A stretch of DNA of 64,000 bases from an uncultured Prevotellaceae bacterium (GCA_900543815.1 UQST01000003.1:74808-138807), one strand, 5' to 3'. Numbered from the stretch's first letter, positions 9,561 through 17,969 are shown. Made by a program: numbers and translations. Notes: generated by a model not told the origin, from the sequence alone.

Positions 9561-9648
9561 GAAGGCAGAAAGACTGGGAGAAGAGAACTGAAACACGGGA
9601 CGAAGGAAACTGAAAGGATGGGAGAAAAGGGTTGGGATGGATGCCGAA
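9561..9648. repeat. Degenerate purine-rich array with 22-bp period
   Basis: Four successive 22-bp units (9561, 9583, 9605 and 9627) line up with a shared pattern of CtGAAAg in the middle and GGGAgAA at the end. The first three agree well and the fourth is weaker. Stretches before 9561 (from about 9495) may be further decayed units, but purine bias inflates their match. The sequence is unrelated to family 1 but has the same period. Confidence 0.5.
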
Positions 9649-9731
9649 GCAGTTGTCGGGGAACAAGCCTGCGCGGTAGATTTCCTCATGGAAGCGGAAA
9701 CGGCGATGATAGCAGGAGGGACATGCGACAA

Positions 9732-9819
9732 ACGCACTGCGCTGCAAAGCCAAACGCAGCGCGCTGCGATGAACGATGCAGTGCGCTGCGATGGACGATG
9801 CACTGCACTACGTCATTTC
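9732..9819. repeat. 22-bp array, family 1, copy B (4 units)
   Basis: Units start at 9732, 9754, 9776 and 9798. The cores are GCACTGCGCTGC, GCAGCGCGCTGC, GCAGTGCGCTGC and GCACTGCACTAC. They vary at the middle positions while keeping 12-bp core and 10-bp spacer lengths. The array lies between convergent lacZ and folE. Confidence 0.9.
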
Positions 9820-10015
9820 ACCCGAGCCATTCCCATGAGGCAAGAAGTACCCAACAACCGAACCCCACAGCCGCCCATCGGCCTGCAAAGGCCACGCCTC
9901 TCCCACCCGTCCATACCATCGGAACCCTGCCTCTTATCCCCCAAAAACACCTGTTGTGCCGGCTCCTCGGGACCGACCGACAGGCTGTCAAAAGGAATGC
10001 AAGGAACTCAAAAAC

Positions 10016-10103
10016 AGGACGGAGCGAGACAAAAGACCGAACGGAGAAAGACGGGCGAGAGGACGGAGCGGCCCAAAGGATTGAACGAAAAACGACGGAT
10101 GTG
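10016..10103. repeat. Degenerate array with 22-bp period near folE
   Basis: Units at 10016, 10038, 10060 and 10082 share (A/G)ACGGAG near the start and a run of A/G after it. Units 1 and 3 both begin AGGACGGAGCG. A fifth, weaker unit may precede at 9994. There are no fixed spacers between units, so it is not CRISPR-like. Confidence 0.55.
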
Positions 10104-10199
10104 GGTAGAAAACACGAATGGCAGGCTTTGCTGCGCCTGCCATTGGAATAACATACTATGCAAGTCCGCTCTTGAAAGCGGGATGAGGGAGCTTCTGCA

Positions 10200-10844
10200 T
10201 CAGCGACGGCCGATGAGCTGAAGAAACTCCTCGCGGGTCTTGGCCTGGTTGAATGCGCCCGAGAAGTCGCTCGTGGTGGTCAGACTACCCTGCTTCTCCA
10301 CACCACGCATCTGCATGCACATGTGCTGCGCCTCTATCACCACCATCACTCCAAGCGGGTGAAGCGCCTCCTGGATACACTCTCTTATCTGCTTGGTCAT
10401 GCGCTCCTGGATCTGCAGGCGGCGCGCAAAGCAATCCACCACACGGGCTATCTTGCTCAGCCCCGTCACCTCGCCATTGGGGATGTAGGCCACATGCACA
10501 CGTCCGTAAAAGGGGAGCATGTGGTGCTCGCAGAGCGAATAGAAGTTGATGTCACGCACGATGACCATCTGACGATACTCCTCGCTGAACTTGGCGGAGT
10601 TGAGTATCGCCACCGGGTCTTGCCCGTAGCCGCTTGTCAGGTACTGCATGGCACGTGCCACACGCAGCGGCGTCCTGAGCAGTCCCTCGCGCCCGAGGTC
10701 CTCCCCCATCAGTTCCAATATGCGGTGCACGTGGGCCGAAAGTTCCTGCTCCACCGCATCCGACTGGCATCCGGACGCAGCGGATGCACCTGCAGGACTC
10801 GCCAGTTCCTCTCCGTCAAAGTCCATCATCTCTTCGTTCATCAT
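10200..10844 (-). CDS. folE: GTP cyclohydrolase I
   Basis: The enzyme converts GTP to 7,8-dihydroneopterin triphosphate, the first step of tetrahydrofolate and related pterin synthesis. The 214-residue protein has the zinc and active-site residues of the family: [19 protein letters not shown], the [20 protein letters not shown] segment and CMQMRGVEK, whose Cys is the second zinc cysteine. The first 35 or so residues ([13 protein letters not shown]...) are a poorly conserved acidic extension. It is the last gene of the operon that begins at 14092, starting 8 bp after the SPOR gene ends. Confidence 0.96.
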   Translation of the reverse strand: MMNEEMMDFDGEELASPAGASAASGCQSDAVEQELSAHVHRILELMGEDLGREGLLRTPLRVARAMQYLTSGYGQDPVAILNSAKFSEEYRQMVIVRDINFYSLCEHHMLPFYGRVHVAYIPNGEVTGLSKIARVVDCFARRLQIQERMTKQIRECIQEALHPLGVMVVIEAQHMCMQMRGVEKQGSLTTTSDFSGAFNQAKTREEFLQLIGRR

Positions 10845-10852
10845 CGTCTGAC

Positions 10853-11401
10853 CTATGGTTCAATATAGACTATCACCTTGCATCGCACCATGACCGCCTC
10901 GGCATACTGGCCCGACTCCTTCATCTGATGGAAGTACTCGTTGGCCTCCTCGTAGGTACGGAAGTCACCCACGCGGCATATCCAGTGTGGCGATACGAAG
11001 TGCGTATATACAGGCAGTTCGGGAAACATACCCCTGACACGCTGCCCCATGGCCATTGCCTCCATCTTGCCCTTGCGCGAGTTATCGCCTGAATACACCT
11101 GTATGCGGTATCCGTTGACCCGCATCTTCTGCCCCGTGTGTCTCACAGGAACCACTGCGGTATCCACCGTGTCGGGACGGTGAGTGACGGTAGGCTGGAT
11201 GGGCTGCGTGACCCGCTTGCCTGCCGTTGCGGAGGCTTTGGGTTGTGAGGTGCCGTTGACCAGGGCGGTGATCTTCTCGCTCTGGTACAGGGTTATCTTG
11301 CCCTGCCCCTCCACAGACCTCTGCAGCAGGTCGGTATAACGCTGCTGGGCCACGAGCGGGAAGCTGGCAAGCATGGTGAGTATGACAAGGGATGTGCGCA
11401 T
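10853..11401 (-). CDS. SPOR-domain exported protein
   Basis: The protein is 182 residues when started at 11401, which gives a good signal peptide ([20 protein letters not shown]). Upstream in-frame codons would add a non-signal leader. The C-terminal 75 residues ([20 protein letters not shown] ... [20 protein letters not shown]) are a SPOR domain, which binds glycan strands of peptidoglycan stripped of stem peptides, usually at division sites. The middle part is a Ser/Thr/Val-rich linker. It sits between tpiA and folE in a Bacteroidales operon. Confidence 0.88.
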   Translation of the reverse strand: MRTSLVILTMLASFPLVAQQRYTDLLQRSVEGQGKITLYQSEKITALVNGTSQPKASATAGKRVTQPIQPTVTHRPDTVDTAVVPVRHTGQKMRVNGYRIQVYSGDNSRKGKMEAMAMGQRVRGMFPELPVYTHFVSPHWICRVGDFRTYEEANEYFHQMKESGQYAEAVMVRCKVIVYIEP

Positions 11402-11492
11402 GTCTTGTGATTTACTGTAAAAGGCCTTGCCGGCCAGCGGCATGCCGCGTGGCTGCCGCAGTACCGGCAAGGCTGATGTTGTGAGGTAGGGA

Positions 11493-12251
11493 TTACTTCC
11501 AAGCGTCGATGATGCCCTTGAAGTCGGGAGCCTTCAGAGAAGCGCCACCTATCAGACCGCCATCGATATCAGGCTTGGCAAACAGCTCGGGAGCGTTGCT
11601 GGCCTTGCAAGAGCCGCCATAGAGGATGCTTGTCTCGTCGGCCACAGCCTCGCCATACACCTCAGCCACACACTTGCGGATGTATGCATGGATCTCCTCA
11701 GCCTGCTCAGCGGTGGCAGTCTTGCCGGTGCCGATGGCCCAGATAGGCTCGTAGGCAATCACGATATCCTTCCACTGCTCGGCTGTGAGGTGGAATACGC
11801 TGCCTGCCAGTTCGGCCTTGCACACAGCCTCCTGCTCGTTGGCCTCGCGCTGTGCCAGGCTCTCGCCGATGCAGAAAATGACCTTCAGACCATTGGCCAG
11901 TGCCAAGTCCACCTTCTCCTTCAGTATCTCGGGAGTCTCGGCATAGTACTCACGACGCTCGCTGTGGCCCAGTATCACGTACTCAGCACCGGTGCTCTTC
12001 ACCATAGCTGCGCTCACTTCACCGGTATAGGCACCGCTCTCGTGGTTGGCACAGTTCTCGGCGCTCACGGCGATCACGCTGTCTTTGAGCAGCTCGCTAA
12101 CGGTAGCCAAGTGGATGAAGGGTGTGCCGATGATAACCTCGCAGTTGGGCTTCTCGGCTGCCAGAATGTCCTTCAACTCGGTGGCCAGCGCCACACCTTC
12201 CTGCAGGTTCTTGTTCATCTTCCAGTTGCCTGCTACAATCTTCTTTCTCAT
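11493..12251 (-). CDS. tpiA: Triosephosphate isomerase
   Basis: The enzyme interconverts dihydroxyacetone phosphate and glyceraldehyde 3-phosphate in glycolysis. The 252-residue protein has all key motifs: the substrate lysine in AGNWKMNK, the catalytic histidine in ILGHSERR, the catalytic glutamate in [11 protein letters not shown], and the phosphate-binding YGGSCK. The ATG at 12251 is chosen because it gives the classic [15 protein letters not shown] start; an open frame upstream overlaps the DoxX gene and is not conserved. It starts 7 bp after the DoxX gene ends. Confidence 0.97.
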   Translation of the reverse strand: MRKKIVAGNWKMNKNLQEGVALATELKDILAAEKPNCEVIIGTPFIHLATVSELLKDSVIAVSAENCANHESGAYTGEVSAAMVKSTGAEYVILGHSERREYYAETPEILKEKVDLALANGLKVIFCIGESLAQREANEQEAVCKAELAGSVFHLTAEQWKDIVIAYEPIWAIGTGKTATAEQAEEIHAYIRKCVAEVYGEAVADETSILYGGSCKASNAPELFAKPDIDGGLIGGASLKAPDFKGIIDAWK

Positions 12252-12258
12252 AATGCTT

Positions 12259-13557
12259 TTATTTAGAGTTTGTATTTGGTTTATGTCGTTTACGAAGCTT
12301 CCATGCCACCCACAGGCGGTCGGCCAGGGTGCACGCCAGAAGCGGGAGCACATACCTGAAGAGTATGGTGAGCAACCGCTCCATGCGCGACGGCCCCTCA
12401 AGGGCACCCCACTCTGTCTGCTCCAGCGGGCGCACTTCCTCGGTGAGGTCGGGCATCCCTGTTGAAGGCCACTTGCCTGTTATCCGTCCGTCATGCAGCA
12501 GCATAAGGCCGGGATTGGAGCGTATCATCGTCTTGAGCACGATGCCGTCGGTAAACAGGAAGGGGTATTCGGCTCCCGTCATCTCCTGCCACGTGGCAAT
12601 GGTCTCCCTCCCGCTGGAGGTGAGACAATAGAATCGGTAGCCATGTTCCTGCGCATAGTCATAGGCCGAGGTGATGATGTCGAGCACCCCGTCATCGGCC
12701 TGCTCCAGATAGGGCGAAAGCAGGAGGAACACATAGGAGGTGTCCTGCATGACCTCGCCGGTGAGATCCTCGCCGTCGGCTGTCTGCATACAGAAGTCGG
12801 CGTAGGGCGATTCTGCACTGCTCTGTGTTCCCTCCACACGTGTGTCGATGTAGGTCCACGTGCTGTCGGGATAGTCTTCGGTGGCAAACTCACGTCGCTC
12901 ACCGTTTTTCTCCATGATGAAGTAGGTCTTGGTCTGCCCCTGTGCCGCGTCCCTCTCTGCCAGCTTCTCCCTCAGGTTCACCCCTATGCGGTAGGGCAGG
13001 AAGTCGATAGGCGGCAGTCCGTAAAGGCTCATTCCCGCAAAGATGAGCGAGAAGGCCCAGGTGCAGAGCGACACTGTCCACTGGTGGCGTTCGGTGATGA
13101 GCCGTGTCATGAGGCGCGTCTTGCACACCAGCAGAATGGCGGCTGCGAGCAGCACCACATTCTTCCAGAACGTCTGCCAGTTGGTGAGCACCAGCGCGTC
13201 ACCGAAGCAGCCGCAGTCCCTCACCGGATTGGCGAGGGCCAGATAGAGCGTGAGCGGAGTGAAGGCAAGCATGAAGGCCAGTGCCAGGATGCTGGTGCGG
13301 CGGCGGCGTATGCCGAACAGCAGATAGATGCCCACCGAGAACTCCAGCATGGCCAGAACCACTGACAGCACCACAGGAGTGACCCCCTGCATGAGTGCCT
13401 GCAGCCCGAAGGCCTGGGCGTAGTCCTGCAACTTGTAGGCCGTACCGAGCGGGTCGTTCAGTTTCACCGCGCCCGAGAAGGTGAATGTGACCACTACCAC
13501 GAGGCGCGCCACGTTCACCGCCAGCCACAGCAGCCTACTCTTCCACCTTGTCCTCAC
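12259..13557 (-). CDS. DoxX/MauE-like membrane protein with C-terminal extension
   Basis: The 432-residue protein starts with four or five membrane helices of the DoxX/MauE type. These include the motif [20 protein letters not shown], whose CGC pair is typical of MauE-like proteins linked to thiol-disulfide exchange. A soluble middle domain (about 210-395) and a last membrane helix near 405 follow. In Bacteroidales it is part of the conserved DUF1599-DoxX-tpiA-SPOR-folE operon, and its role is unknown. The start overlaps the end of the DUF1599 gene by 23 bp, which implies translational coupling. Confidence 0.82.
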   Translation of the reverse strand: MRTRWKSRLLWLAVNVARLVVVVTFTFSGAVKLNDPLGTAYKLQDYAQAFGLQALMQGVTPVVLSVVLAMLEFSVGIYLLFGIRRRRTSILALAFMLAFTPLTLYLALANPVRDCGCFGDALVLTNWQTFWKNVVLLAAAILLVCKTRLMTRLITERHQWTVSLCTWAFSLIFAGMSLYGLPPIDFLPYRIGVNLREKLAERDAAQGQTKTYFIMEKNGERREFATEDYPDSTWTYIDTRVEGTQSSAESPYADFCMQTADGEDLTGEVMQDTSYVFLLLSPYLEQADDGVLDIITSAYDYAQEHGYRFYCLTSSGRETIATWQEMTGAEYPFLFTDGIVLKTMIRSNPGLMLLHDGRITGKWPSTGMPDLTEEVRPLEQTEWGALEGPSRMERLLTILFRYVLPLLACTLADRLWVAWKLRKRHKPNTNSK

Positions 13558-14092
13558 CGAATGTCAGTTTGATCAAGCCGAATACGGCATAGTTCATCAT
13601 ATCCATGTAATTGGCATCGATGCCCTCTGACACGAGTGTGTCACCGCCCAGATCTTCTATCTGCTTAGTGCGCATCACCTTCATGAGGATGAGATCGGTG
13701 TAACTGCTTATGCGCATCTGCCTCCATGCCTCGCCATAGTCATGGTTCTTGCGCAGCATCAGCTCCACTGCCTCATTGGCATGCTTGTCATAGGCCGCCA
13801 GGCACTTCTCGGCGGTCATATCGTCCTGTGCCTCGGCCGCACCCAGCTCGAGCTGGATGAGTCCGATGATGGCATAGTTGACGATGCCCACAAACTCAGG
13901 CTTCACACCCTCGTCCACCAGTCCCTTTCCACAGGTCTCCAGTGTGCGTATGCGGCGTGCCTTGATGTATATCTGGTCGGTCAGAGACGTGGGGCGCAGT
14001 ATTCTCCACGACGCTCCATAGTCGTGCAACTTCTTTGCAAACAAGTTTCTGCATTCCGCCATCACGGTGCGGAACTGTTCCTGTGTGTCCAT
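13535..14092 (-). CDS. DUF1599 protein
   Basis: The 185-residue protein is made of two similar halves. Each has a KLHDYG/KNHDYG motif (AKKLHDYGASWRILRPTSLT and RKNHDYGEAWRQMRISSYT) and a VNYAIIGLI / MNYAVFGLI helix. This is the DUF1599 family, also called nucleotide-modification-associated domain 1. The substrate is not established. It is the first gene of the operon running to folE and has its own promoter. Confidence 0.88.
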   Translation of the reverse strand: MDTQEQFRTVMAECRNLFAKKLHDYGASWRILRPTSLTDQIYIKARRIRTLETCGKGLVDEGVKPEFVGIVNYAIIGLIQLELGAAEAQDDMTAEKCLAAYDKHANEAVELMLRKNHDYGEAWRQMRISSYTDLILMKVMRTKQIEDLGGDTLVSEGIDANYMDMMNYAVFGLIKLTFGEDKVEE

Positions 14093-14121
14093 TATACCTT
14101 ATTATATATATAAGCGTGGGG

Positions 14122-14152
14122 CAAAGTTACGGCTACTTTGCCACTTATGCAA
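14122..14152 (-). promoter_or_regulatory. Promoter of the DUF1599-DoxX-tpiA-SPOR-folE operon
   Basis: On the minus strand TTG (14150-14152), a 20-bp gap and TAACTTTG (14122-14129) fit the Bacteroidetes promoter. The start of transcription would be about 20 nt before the ATG at 14092. Confidence 0.7.
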
Positions 14153-14410
14153 ATTTGCTCCCAACAAAGGAGCGTCTTCCTCGAACAGACACCGCACCAT
14201 GAGGGCCAACTGGCAGCTACATGGCTTTCTCATCGCAGTATTGATGGAAAGAAATGGCACGGCAATGCCACAGGCAAGAGGAAAGGCTGAGGTTGAGGCA
14301 AAGAGGGCGGAAAGGACGCCCGCCCTGCCGCACGGACAGCCACGGGCTTGAACTTTTGGGGGAAACGGAGGAAGCGGCGGGAGAGGCGACGGATGGAAAT
14401 GGCAGAAAGA

Positions 14411-14498
14411 ACGGAACGCGGTGCGATGGCAAATGCTGCGCGCTGCAATGGGCAACGCAGCGCGCTGAGATGACAGATGCAGCGTGCTGCATTTTCCT
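14411..14498. repeat. 22-bp array, family 1, copy C (4 units)
   Basis: Units start at 14411, 14433, 14455 and 14477. The cores are GGAACGCGGTGC (weak), GCTGCGCGCTGC, GCAGCGCGCTGA and GCAGCGTGCTGC. As in the other copies there are four units of 22 bp and no fifth recognisable unit. Confidence 0.85.
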
Positions 14499-14667
14499 GT
14501 CCACTTTCCCTGGCGATCCCGAGCAAGGCGCACTCATTTCTCCTCCTGCCTACTCCTCCACTCAGATCAACCAACCCTCTCATCGTCATCGAATCTCTTC
14601 TGCGCACCTGCCAGCCCACGTTTCCTCTCTCACCAGCACGTCTTACGTCCTTCTGAAACCCCGACTC

Positions 14668-14888
14668 CTTCCACAGCCAGCACACTCGTCTTCCACAGCA
14701 AGCGCACTCGTTTTCCACAGCAAGCACGCTTGTCTTCCTCTGCCAGAGCGCTTGCCCCCACACTGTCAGAGCGTTTGCCTTCCCCCGCCAACACGATCGT
14801 CTTCCACAACCAGAACGTTCGGCTTCCTCTGCCAGCACGCCTGTCTTCCTCTGTCAGAACCCTCGTAATCCGCAGCCAACCGAATCAT
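14668..14888. repeat. 22-bp array, family 2 (about 10 units)
   Basis: Units start at 14668, 14690, 14712, 14734, 14756 (23 bp, one extra base), 14779, 14801, 14823, 14845 and a decayed one at 14867. Each begins with a pyrimidine spacer close to CTTCCACAGC or CTTCCTCTGC. A self-complementary core follows that changes from unit to unit: CAAGCACGCTTG, CAGAGCGCTTG, ACGATCGT, GAACGTTC. The spacer is conserved, and the core changes in both arms at once. Confidence 0.8.
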
Positions 14889-14926
14889 ACTCCCAACCGA
14901 CCGGCTCTCCTGCATCCACTCATGCA

Positions 14927-14968
14927 GCAAGGGCAGCACGCTGATGTGGCTCAGCATGCTGCCCTTGC
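14927..14968 (-). terminator. Strong hairpin after the M23 peptidase gene
   Basis: The arms GCAAGGGCAGCACGCTGA (14927-14944) and its near-perfect complement (14951-14968, one mismatch) lie 60 bp past the stop. The T-tract is missing on the minus strand. The stem contains GCAGCACGCTGA, very close to the family-1 repeat core. Confidence 0.5.
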
Positions 14969-15027
14969 AGTTATGGTTTCAGCCCGACAGGCATCTATGC
15001 GATGCGGCGGGGAGCCTTGACCGGCTC

Positions 15028-16014
15028 TTAGCTGTACTTCAGAATCTGTCCGGGACGCAGTGTGGTGCGCTTGGAGATATTGTTCATACGGCAGAGTTTG
15101 TCCACTGTCACGCCATGTTTTCTGGCGATGGTGTAGAGAGACTCGCCCTTCTTCACCTTGTGGATCTGCGCTCTGGGGCGTGCCTGAACCTCAGCCTTGC
15201 GCTCCTCCTGGAAGGCGCGGCTCTCCTCCTGCTTCTCTTGGGCAGCCAGCTGAGCCGCCTGTTCGGGGCTCATCTCCTCCTCGCCACCCACGATATCATG
15301 CGCAGCCAGGATGGTGCCAGCGCCGCTCGAGCGGAACATATAGAAGTCGCCCAGGACATCCTGCGCGGCAAAGTCAAACACCTTTTCGGGGTCGATGAAG
15401 TGCCCCAGGAAGCGTGTCTCGAAATGGAGGTGCGATCCGTAGGAACGGCCAGTATTGCCACCCAGTCCGATAGGTTCGCCGGCCTTGATGGGCTGGTCCT
15501 CTTTCACGAGGTGCTTACTCATGTGGCCGTAGAGAGTCTCCAGGCCGTTGGGGTGACGGATGATGACATACTTGCCATAGCCCTTGCCTTCGTACTTCAC
15601 CACACGCACCTTGCCGTCGAAGGCTGCGCGTATGGTATCGCCCACATACACCTTGATGTCGGTGCCGTAGTGCTGTCGGCGGAAGCGGGGACGGTAGCCA
15701 AAGTGGCTTGTCACCAGTCGGCTGTCGGTGGGCATATGGAATCCCCGCAGGTCGATGCGGTATTCCTTGGGCAGCGCAACGCCATAGTTGCGGATGTATT
15801 CATTGTTCCATGAAGGATAGAGAGCCGATGCGGGCATCTGATAAACCTCCTCCTGCTGCATGAGGCGCACGATGGAGACGCTGTCGATAGCCCTCATCTT
15901 GCGGTCGATGGGAGCCATGCTGGCCAGCTGGTCCTGCGCTTGCGCCCCGGCGGAGAGTGCCACCAGAGCTATGGTAAACAGTCTTGTTACTTTCTTCAGT
16001 CGCTTAATATACAT
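15028..16014 (-). CDS. M23 peptidoglycan endopeptidase with C-terminal LysM
   Basis: The 328-residue exported protein (signal peptide ending ALSAGAQAQ) has a LytM/M23 metallopeptidase domain at about 100-215. Its motifs are TSHFGYRPRFRRQHYGTDI (zinc His and Asp) and GSHLHFETRF (HLH zinc motif), and YGHMSKH lies between them. A Glu/Arg/Gln-rich linker leads to a C-terminal LysM domain (VKKGESLYTIARKHGV to LRPGQILKYS), which binds peptidoglycan. All zinc ligands appear present, so it is likely an active cell-wall hydrolase for division or growth. It lies 23 bp downstream of ndk in one operon. Confidence 0.93.
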   Translation of the reverse strand: MYIKRLKKVTRLFTIALVALSAGAQAQDQLASMAPIDRKMRAIDSVSIVRLMQQEEVYQMPASALYPSWNNEYIRNYGVALPKEYRIDLRGFHMPTDSRLVTSHFGYRPRFRRQHYGTDIKVYVGDTIRAAFDGKVRVVKYEGKGYGKYVIIRHPNGLETLYGHMSKHLVKEDQPIKAGEPIGLGGNTGRSYGSHLHFETRFLGHFIDPEKVFDFAAQDVLGDFYMFRSSGAGTILAAHDIVGGEEEMSPEQAAQLAAQEKQEESRAFQEERKAEVQARPRAQIHKVKKGESLYTIARKHGVTVDKLCRMNNISKRTTLRPGQILKYS

Positions 16015-16037
16015 TAGTCTTTGTCGTTTTTGTCCTC

Positions 16038-16499
16038 TTACACCTCGCTCACAGCGTAAAGCCGGTCAAGATTGAGGGTTCCGAAATCAAACAGCTCTTC
16101 GGGCTTGAAGAAGCGTGCCAACTCGATGGAGGCAGCAGAAGGAGAGTCAGAAGCGTGCACGATGTTCTGCTGGTTGCTCATGCAATAGTCGCCGCGGATG
16201 GTTCCGGGTACAGCCTTACGGCCGTTGGTGTAACCGGTGATGAAGCGAACCACCTCGATGACATCCACTCCCTCGAGGCACATGGCCACCACCGGGGTCT
16301 TCTTCATCGAGTCCCTCAGTGCGGGGAAGAATGGTTTATCGACCAGATGGGAGTAGTGTTGAGCCAAAAGCTCGTCCGTCAACTGCAGCATCTTCATGCC
16401 TACGATGCGGAGTCCTTTCTTCTCAAATCGGCTTATCACCTCGCCTATCAGCGCTCTCTGCACAGCACTCGGCTTGAGCAGCACAAGGGTTCTTTCCAT
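16038..16499 (-). CDS. ndk: Nucleoside diphosphate kinase
   Basis: The enzyme transfers the gamma-phosphate between nucleoside tri- and diphosphates through a phosphohistidine. The 153 residues include the active-site histidine in NIVHASDS (about His115) and the N-terminal ERTLVLLKPSAVQRALIGEV typical of the family. It is first in a two-gene operon with the M23 peptidase and has a clear promoter. Confidence 0.97.
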   Translation of the reverse strand: MERTLVLLKPSAVQRALIGEVISRFEKKGLRIVGMKMLQLTDELLAQHYSHLVDKPFFPALRDSMKKTPVVAMCLEGVDVIEVVRFITGYTNGRKAVPGTIRGDYCMSNQQNIVHASDSPSAASIELARFFKPEELFDFGTLNLDRLYAVSEV

Positions 16500-16556
16500 A
16501 TATCTTTCTGTTCTGTTGCCTGGCCCAACGCATTACCACGCTCGCCCAAACGCCCA

Positions 16557-16586
16557 CAAAGTTACGTAAAAAAACGTATCCAGCAA
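16557..16586 (-). promoter_or_regulatory. Promoter of ndk
   Basis: On the minus strand TTG (16584-16586), a 19-bp gap and TAACTTTG (16557-16564) form a good Bacteroidetes promoter about 60 bp upstream of the ndk ATG. Confidence 0.7.
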
Positions 16587-16648
16587 GGGCTTTTGCCACT
16601 TTTTAACCTATTGGACTTCACCACAAGTGCATTTTCAGGGACACGGAA

Positions 16649-16736
16649 GGGTGTCTGCAGGGCGCTTCTGGGCGGTGCTCAGGCCGCTCCGAGCCCTTCC
16701 TGAGGGCTTTTTCGGGCATTGCTGGGCAAAGTTTAG
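16649..16736. repeat. Degenerate array with 22-bp period upstream of the GSCFA promoter
   Basis: Four units (16649, 16671, 16693 and 16715) share G at the start, T at position 6 and CTnAGG or similar at positions 8-13. Neighbouring units agree at about half or more of their positions. A possible fifth unit precedes at 16627. The similarity is modest and the call rests on the shared 22-bp phase. Confidence 0.4.
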
Positions 16737-16747
16737 AGGAACGATTA

Positions 16748-16778
16748 TTGCGCATCTCAGAAAAGCGCTCTACCTTTG
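16748..16778 (+). promoter_or_regulatory. Promoter of the GSCFA gene
   Basis: TTG (16748-16750), 20 bp, then TACCTTTG (16771-16778) is a full Bacteroidetes promoter. The start of transcription would fall at about 16785, inside the first 22-bp unit of the family-3 array. The whole array would then be the 5' untranslated region. Confidence 0.7.
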
Positions 16779-16780
16779 CA

Positions 16781-16978
16781 TTAAAGACGGAAAGAGTTCG
16801 TACTGAAGACAGAATGAGTTCCCAATAAAGACGGAACGAGTTTCTATTAAAGACGGAACGAGTTTGCGCCAAAGGAAGAACGAGTTCGCACCAAAGAGCG
16901 GACGAGTTTCCTATAAAGAAGGAATAATCTTTGGTTAAAGACGGAAAGACTTCGCACTAAGGAAGGAAAAGACATCAT
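16781..16978 (+). repeat. 22-bp array, family 3 (9 units) forming the 5' UTR of the GSCFA gene
   Basis: Nine units start at 16781 and then every 22 bp, with no insertion or deletion, ending at 16978 inside the ATG (16977-16979). The pattern is TTAAAGACGGAACGAGTTNG: a conserved AAAGACGGAA block followed by a core with dyad symmetry such as GAACGAGTTC (unit 5). Units 1, 3, 4 and 8 are the closest to consensus, and units 7 and 9 are the most decayed. In RNA each core could form a small hairpin with GAA and TTC arms and a 4-nt loop. Confidence 0.9.
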
Positions 16979-17969
16979 GCATGAGGCCACGCTTTTCAGG
17001 ACTTCCGTGGAGACGCCTGCATCGCCCCACCCCATTCAGCCCCACGAGGGTTGCGTGCTGCTTGGGTCGTGCTTTGCACAAGAGATGGGCAGCCGCATGA
17101 GTGCCTATGGCTTGCGCGTGCTGTGCAATCCGACGGGCACCCTATACAACCCCGCAAGCATTGCCATGCTGGTGCATCAGGCCCTGAAGGGCGATGCCGG
17201 ACGGCTGCCAGTGTTTGAGTCGGGCGGCAGATGGCGCTGCTGGCTGGCCGGCACGCAGGTGGAAGAGGCCACGCACGATGCCATCATCAGCACCATGACG
17301 CACGAGCTGAAGCAACTGGAAGAGGCTCTGACCCACGCCACACACCTCTTCATAACCCTCGGAACCAACGTGTGTTACCATCTGCAGGAGAATGGAGAAG
17401 TGGTAGCAAACTGCCACAAGATGCCCGCCAGGCTTTTCCAGGAAGACACACTCTCGCTCAAGCAATGCACCGGAACGCTGTCGGCCATGACCGACGAGCT
17501 GCTGCAGGCCAATCCGAACCTGCACATCACCTTCACCATAAGCCCCTACCGATACGCGAAATACGGCTTTCACCGAAGCCAGTTAGCCAAGGCGACGCTG
17601 CTGCTTGCCGTGGAGGAAGTGTGCCGGAAGCAGCCTGCCGCCAGCTATTTCCCCGCCTACGAGATACTGATGGACGAGCTGCGCGACTACCGCTTCTACG
17701 CCGACGACATGCTCCATCCCTCGTCCGTGGCGGCCGACTATATATGGCATCGCTTCTGCCAGTCGCGCATGAGCGCCCGCACACGCGAATATATAAAGGA
17801 ATACGAGCCCATACGCAGGGGACTGGCACACCGCCCCTCGGACCCCCACAGCCCGCAGCACAGGGCTTTCCTCGAGGGTCTGGAACTCAAGAGAAAGGAA
17901 TTGGAAAAGAAATACGGCATGCCCGACAGGACCGCAGACTGCGGTGCACCCCGCCGGGCAGAGCAATAG
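16977..17969 (+). CDS. GSCFA domain protein
   Basis: The 330-residue protein carries the defining GSCFAQEMGSRM motif near residue 28 and the following GTLYNPASIA of the GSCFA family. The fold is predicted to be related to SGNH/GDSL hydrolases: the Ser in GSC, TLGTNVCY (block III Asn) and a late DMLHPS segment (Asp and His) fit that plan. The substrate is unknown. The gene directly precedes murF-alr (18 bp apart), a neighbour order that suggests a cell-envelope role. The ATG overlaps the last unit of the 22-bp array. Confidence 0.9.
   Translation: MHEATLFRTSVETPASPHPIQPHEGCVLLGSCFAQEMGSRMSAYGLRVLCNPTGTLYNPASIAMLVHQALKGDAGRLPVFESGGRWRCWLAGTQVEEATHDAIISTMTHELKQLEEALTHATHLFITLGTNVCYHLQENGEVVANCHKMPARLFQEDTLSLKQCTGTLSAMTDELLQANPNLHITFTISPYRYAKYGFHRSQLAKATLLLAVEEVCRKQPAASYFPAYEILMDELRDYRFYADDMLHPSSVAADYIWHRFCQSRMSARTREYIKEYEPIRRGLAHRPSDPHSPQHRAFLEGLELKRKELEKKYGMPDRTADCGAPRRAEQ

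Larger units (their letters stand above)
9226..10199. other. Long gene-free convergent region after lacZ
   Basis: These 970 bp lie between convergent genes. They hold the lacZ terminator hairpin (9315-9350), a purine-rich stretch with 22-bp periodicity (best at 9561-9648), family-1 array B (9732-9819), another 22-bp-phased stretch (10016-10103) and an inverted repeat TGGCAGGC/GCCTGCCA near 10118-10143. Open frames of up to about 200 codons cross the repeats on the plus strand. They have low-complexity, Arg/Lys/Glu-rich content and no family signature, so I do not call genes. Confidence 0.65.
14153..15027. other. Gene-free region rich in 22-bp repeats
   Basis: This is the stretch between the operon promoter and the stop of the M23 gene. 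It holds family-1 array C (14411-14498), the family-2 array (14668-14888) and a strong inverted repeat (14927-14968). Open frames up to about 200 codons are the repeat read through in shifting phase, visible as recurring SSS/LPLP blocks. I call no gene. Confidence 0.65.

Noticed and set aside
9552..10221. Two overlapping plus-strand open frames of nearly 200 codons between lacZ and folE
   Set aside because: They run through the 22-bp arrays in different frames, have low-complexity content and no promoter or domain. One also runs into folE.
14668..14888. CRISPR array
   Set aside because: Units follow each other without unique spacers of constant length, the conserved part is only about 10 bp, and there are no cas genes in the window. 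The same holds for the other 22-bp arrays.
14254..15020. Repeat-containing open frames of 178-204 codons
   Set aside because: Their apparent internal protein repeats are only the 22-bp DNA repeat read three times (66 bp per 22 codons).
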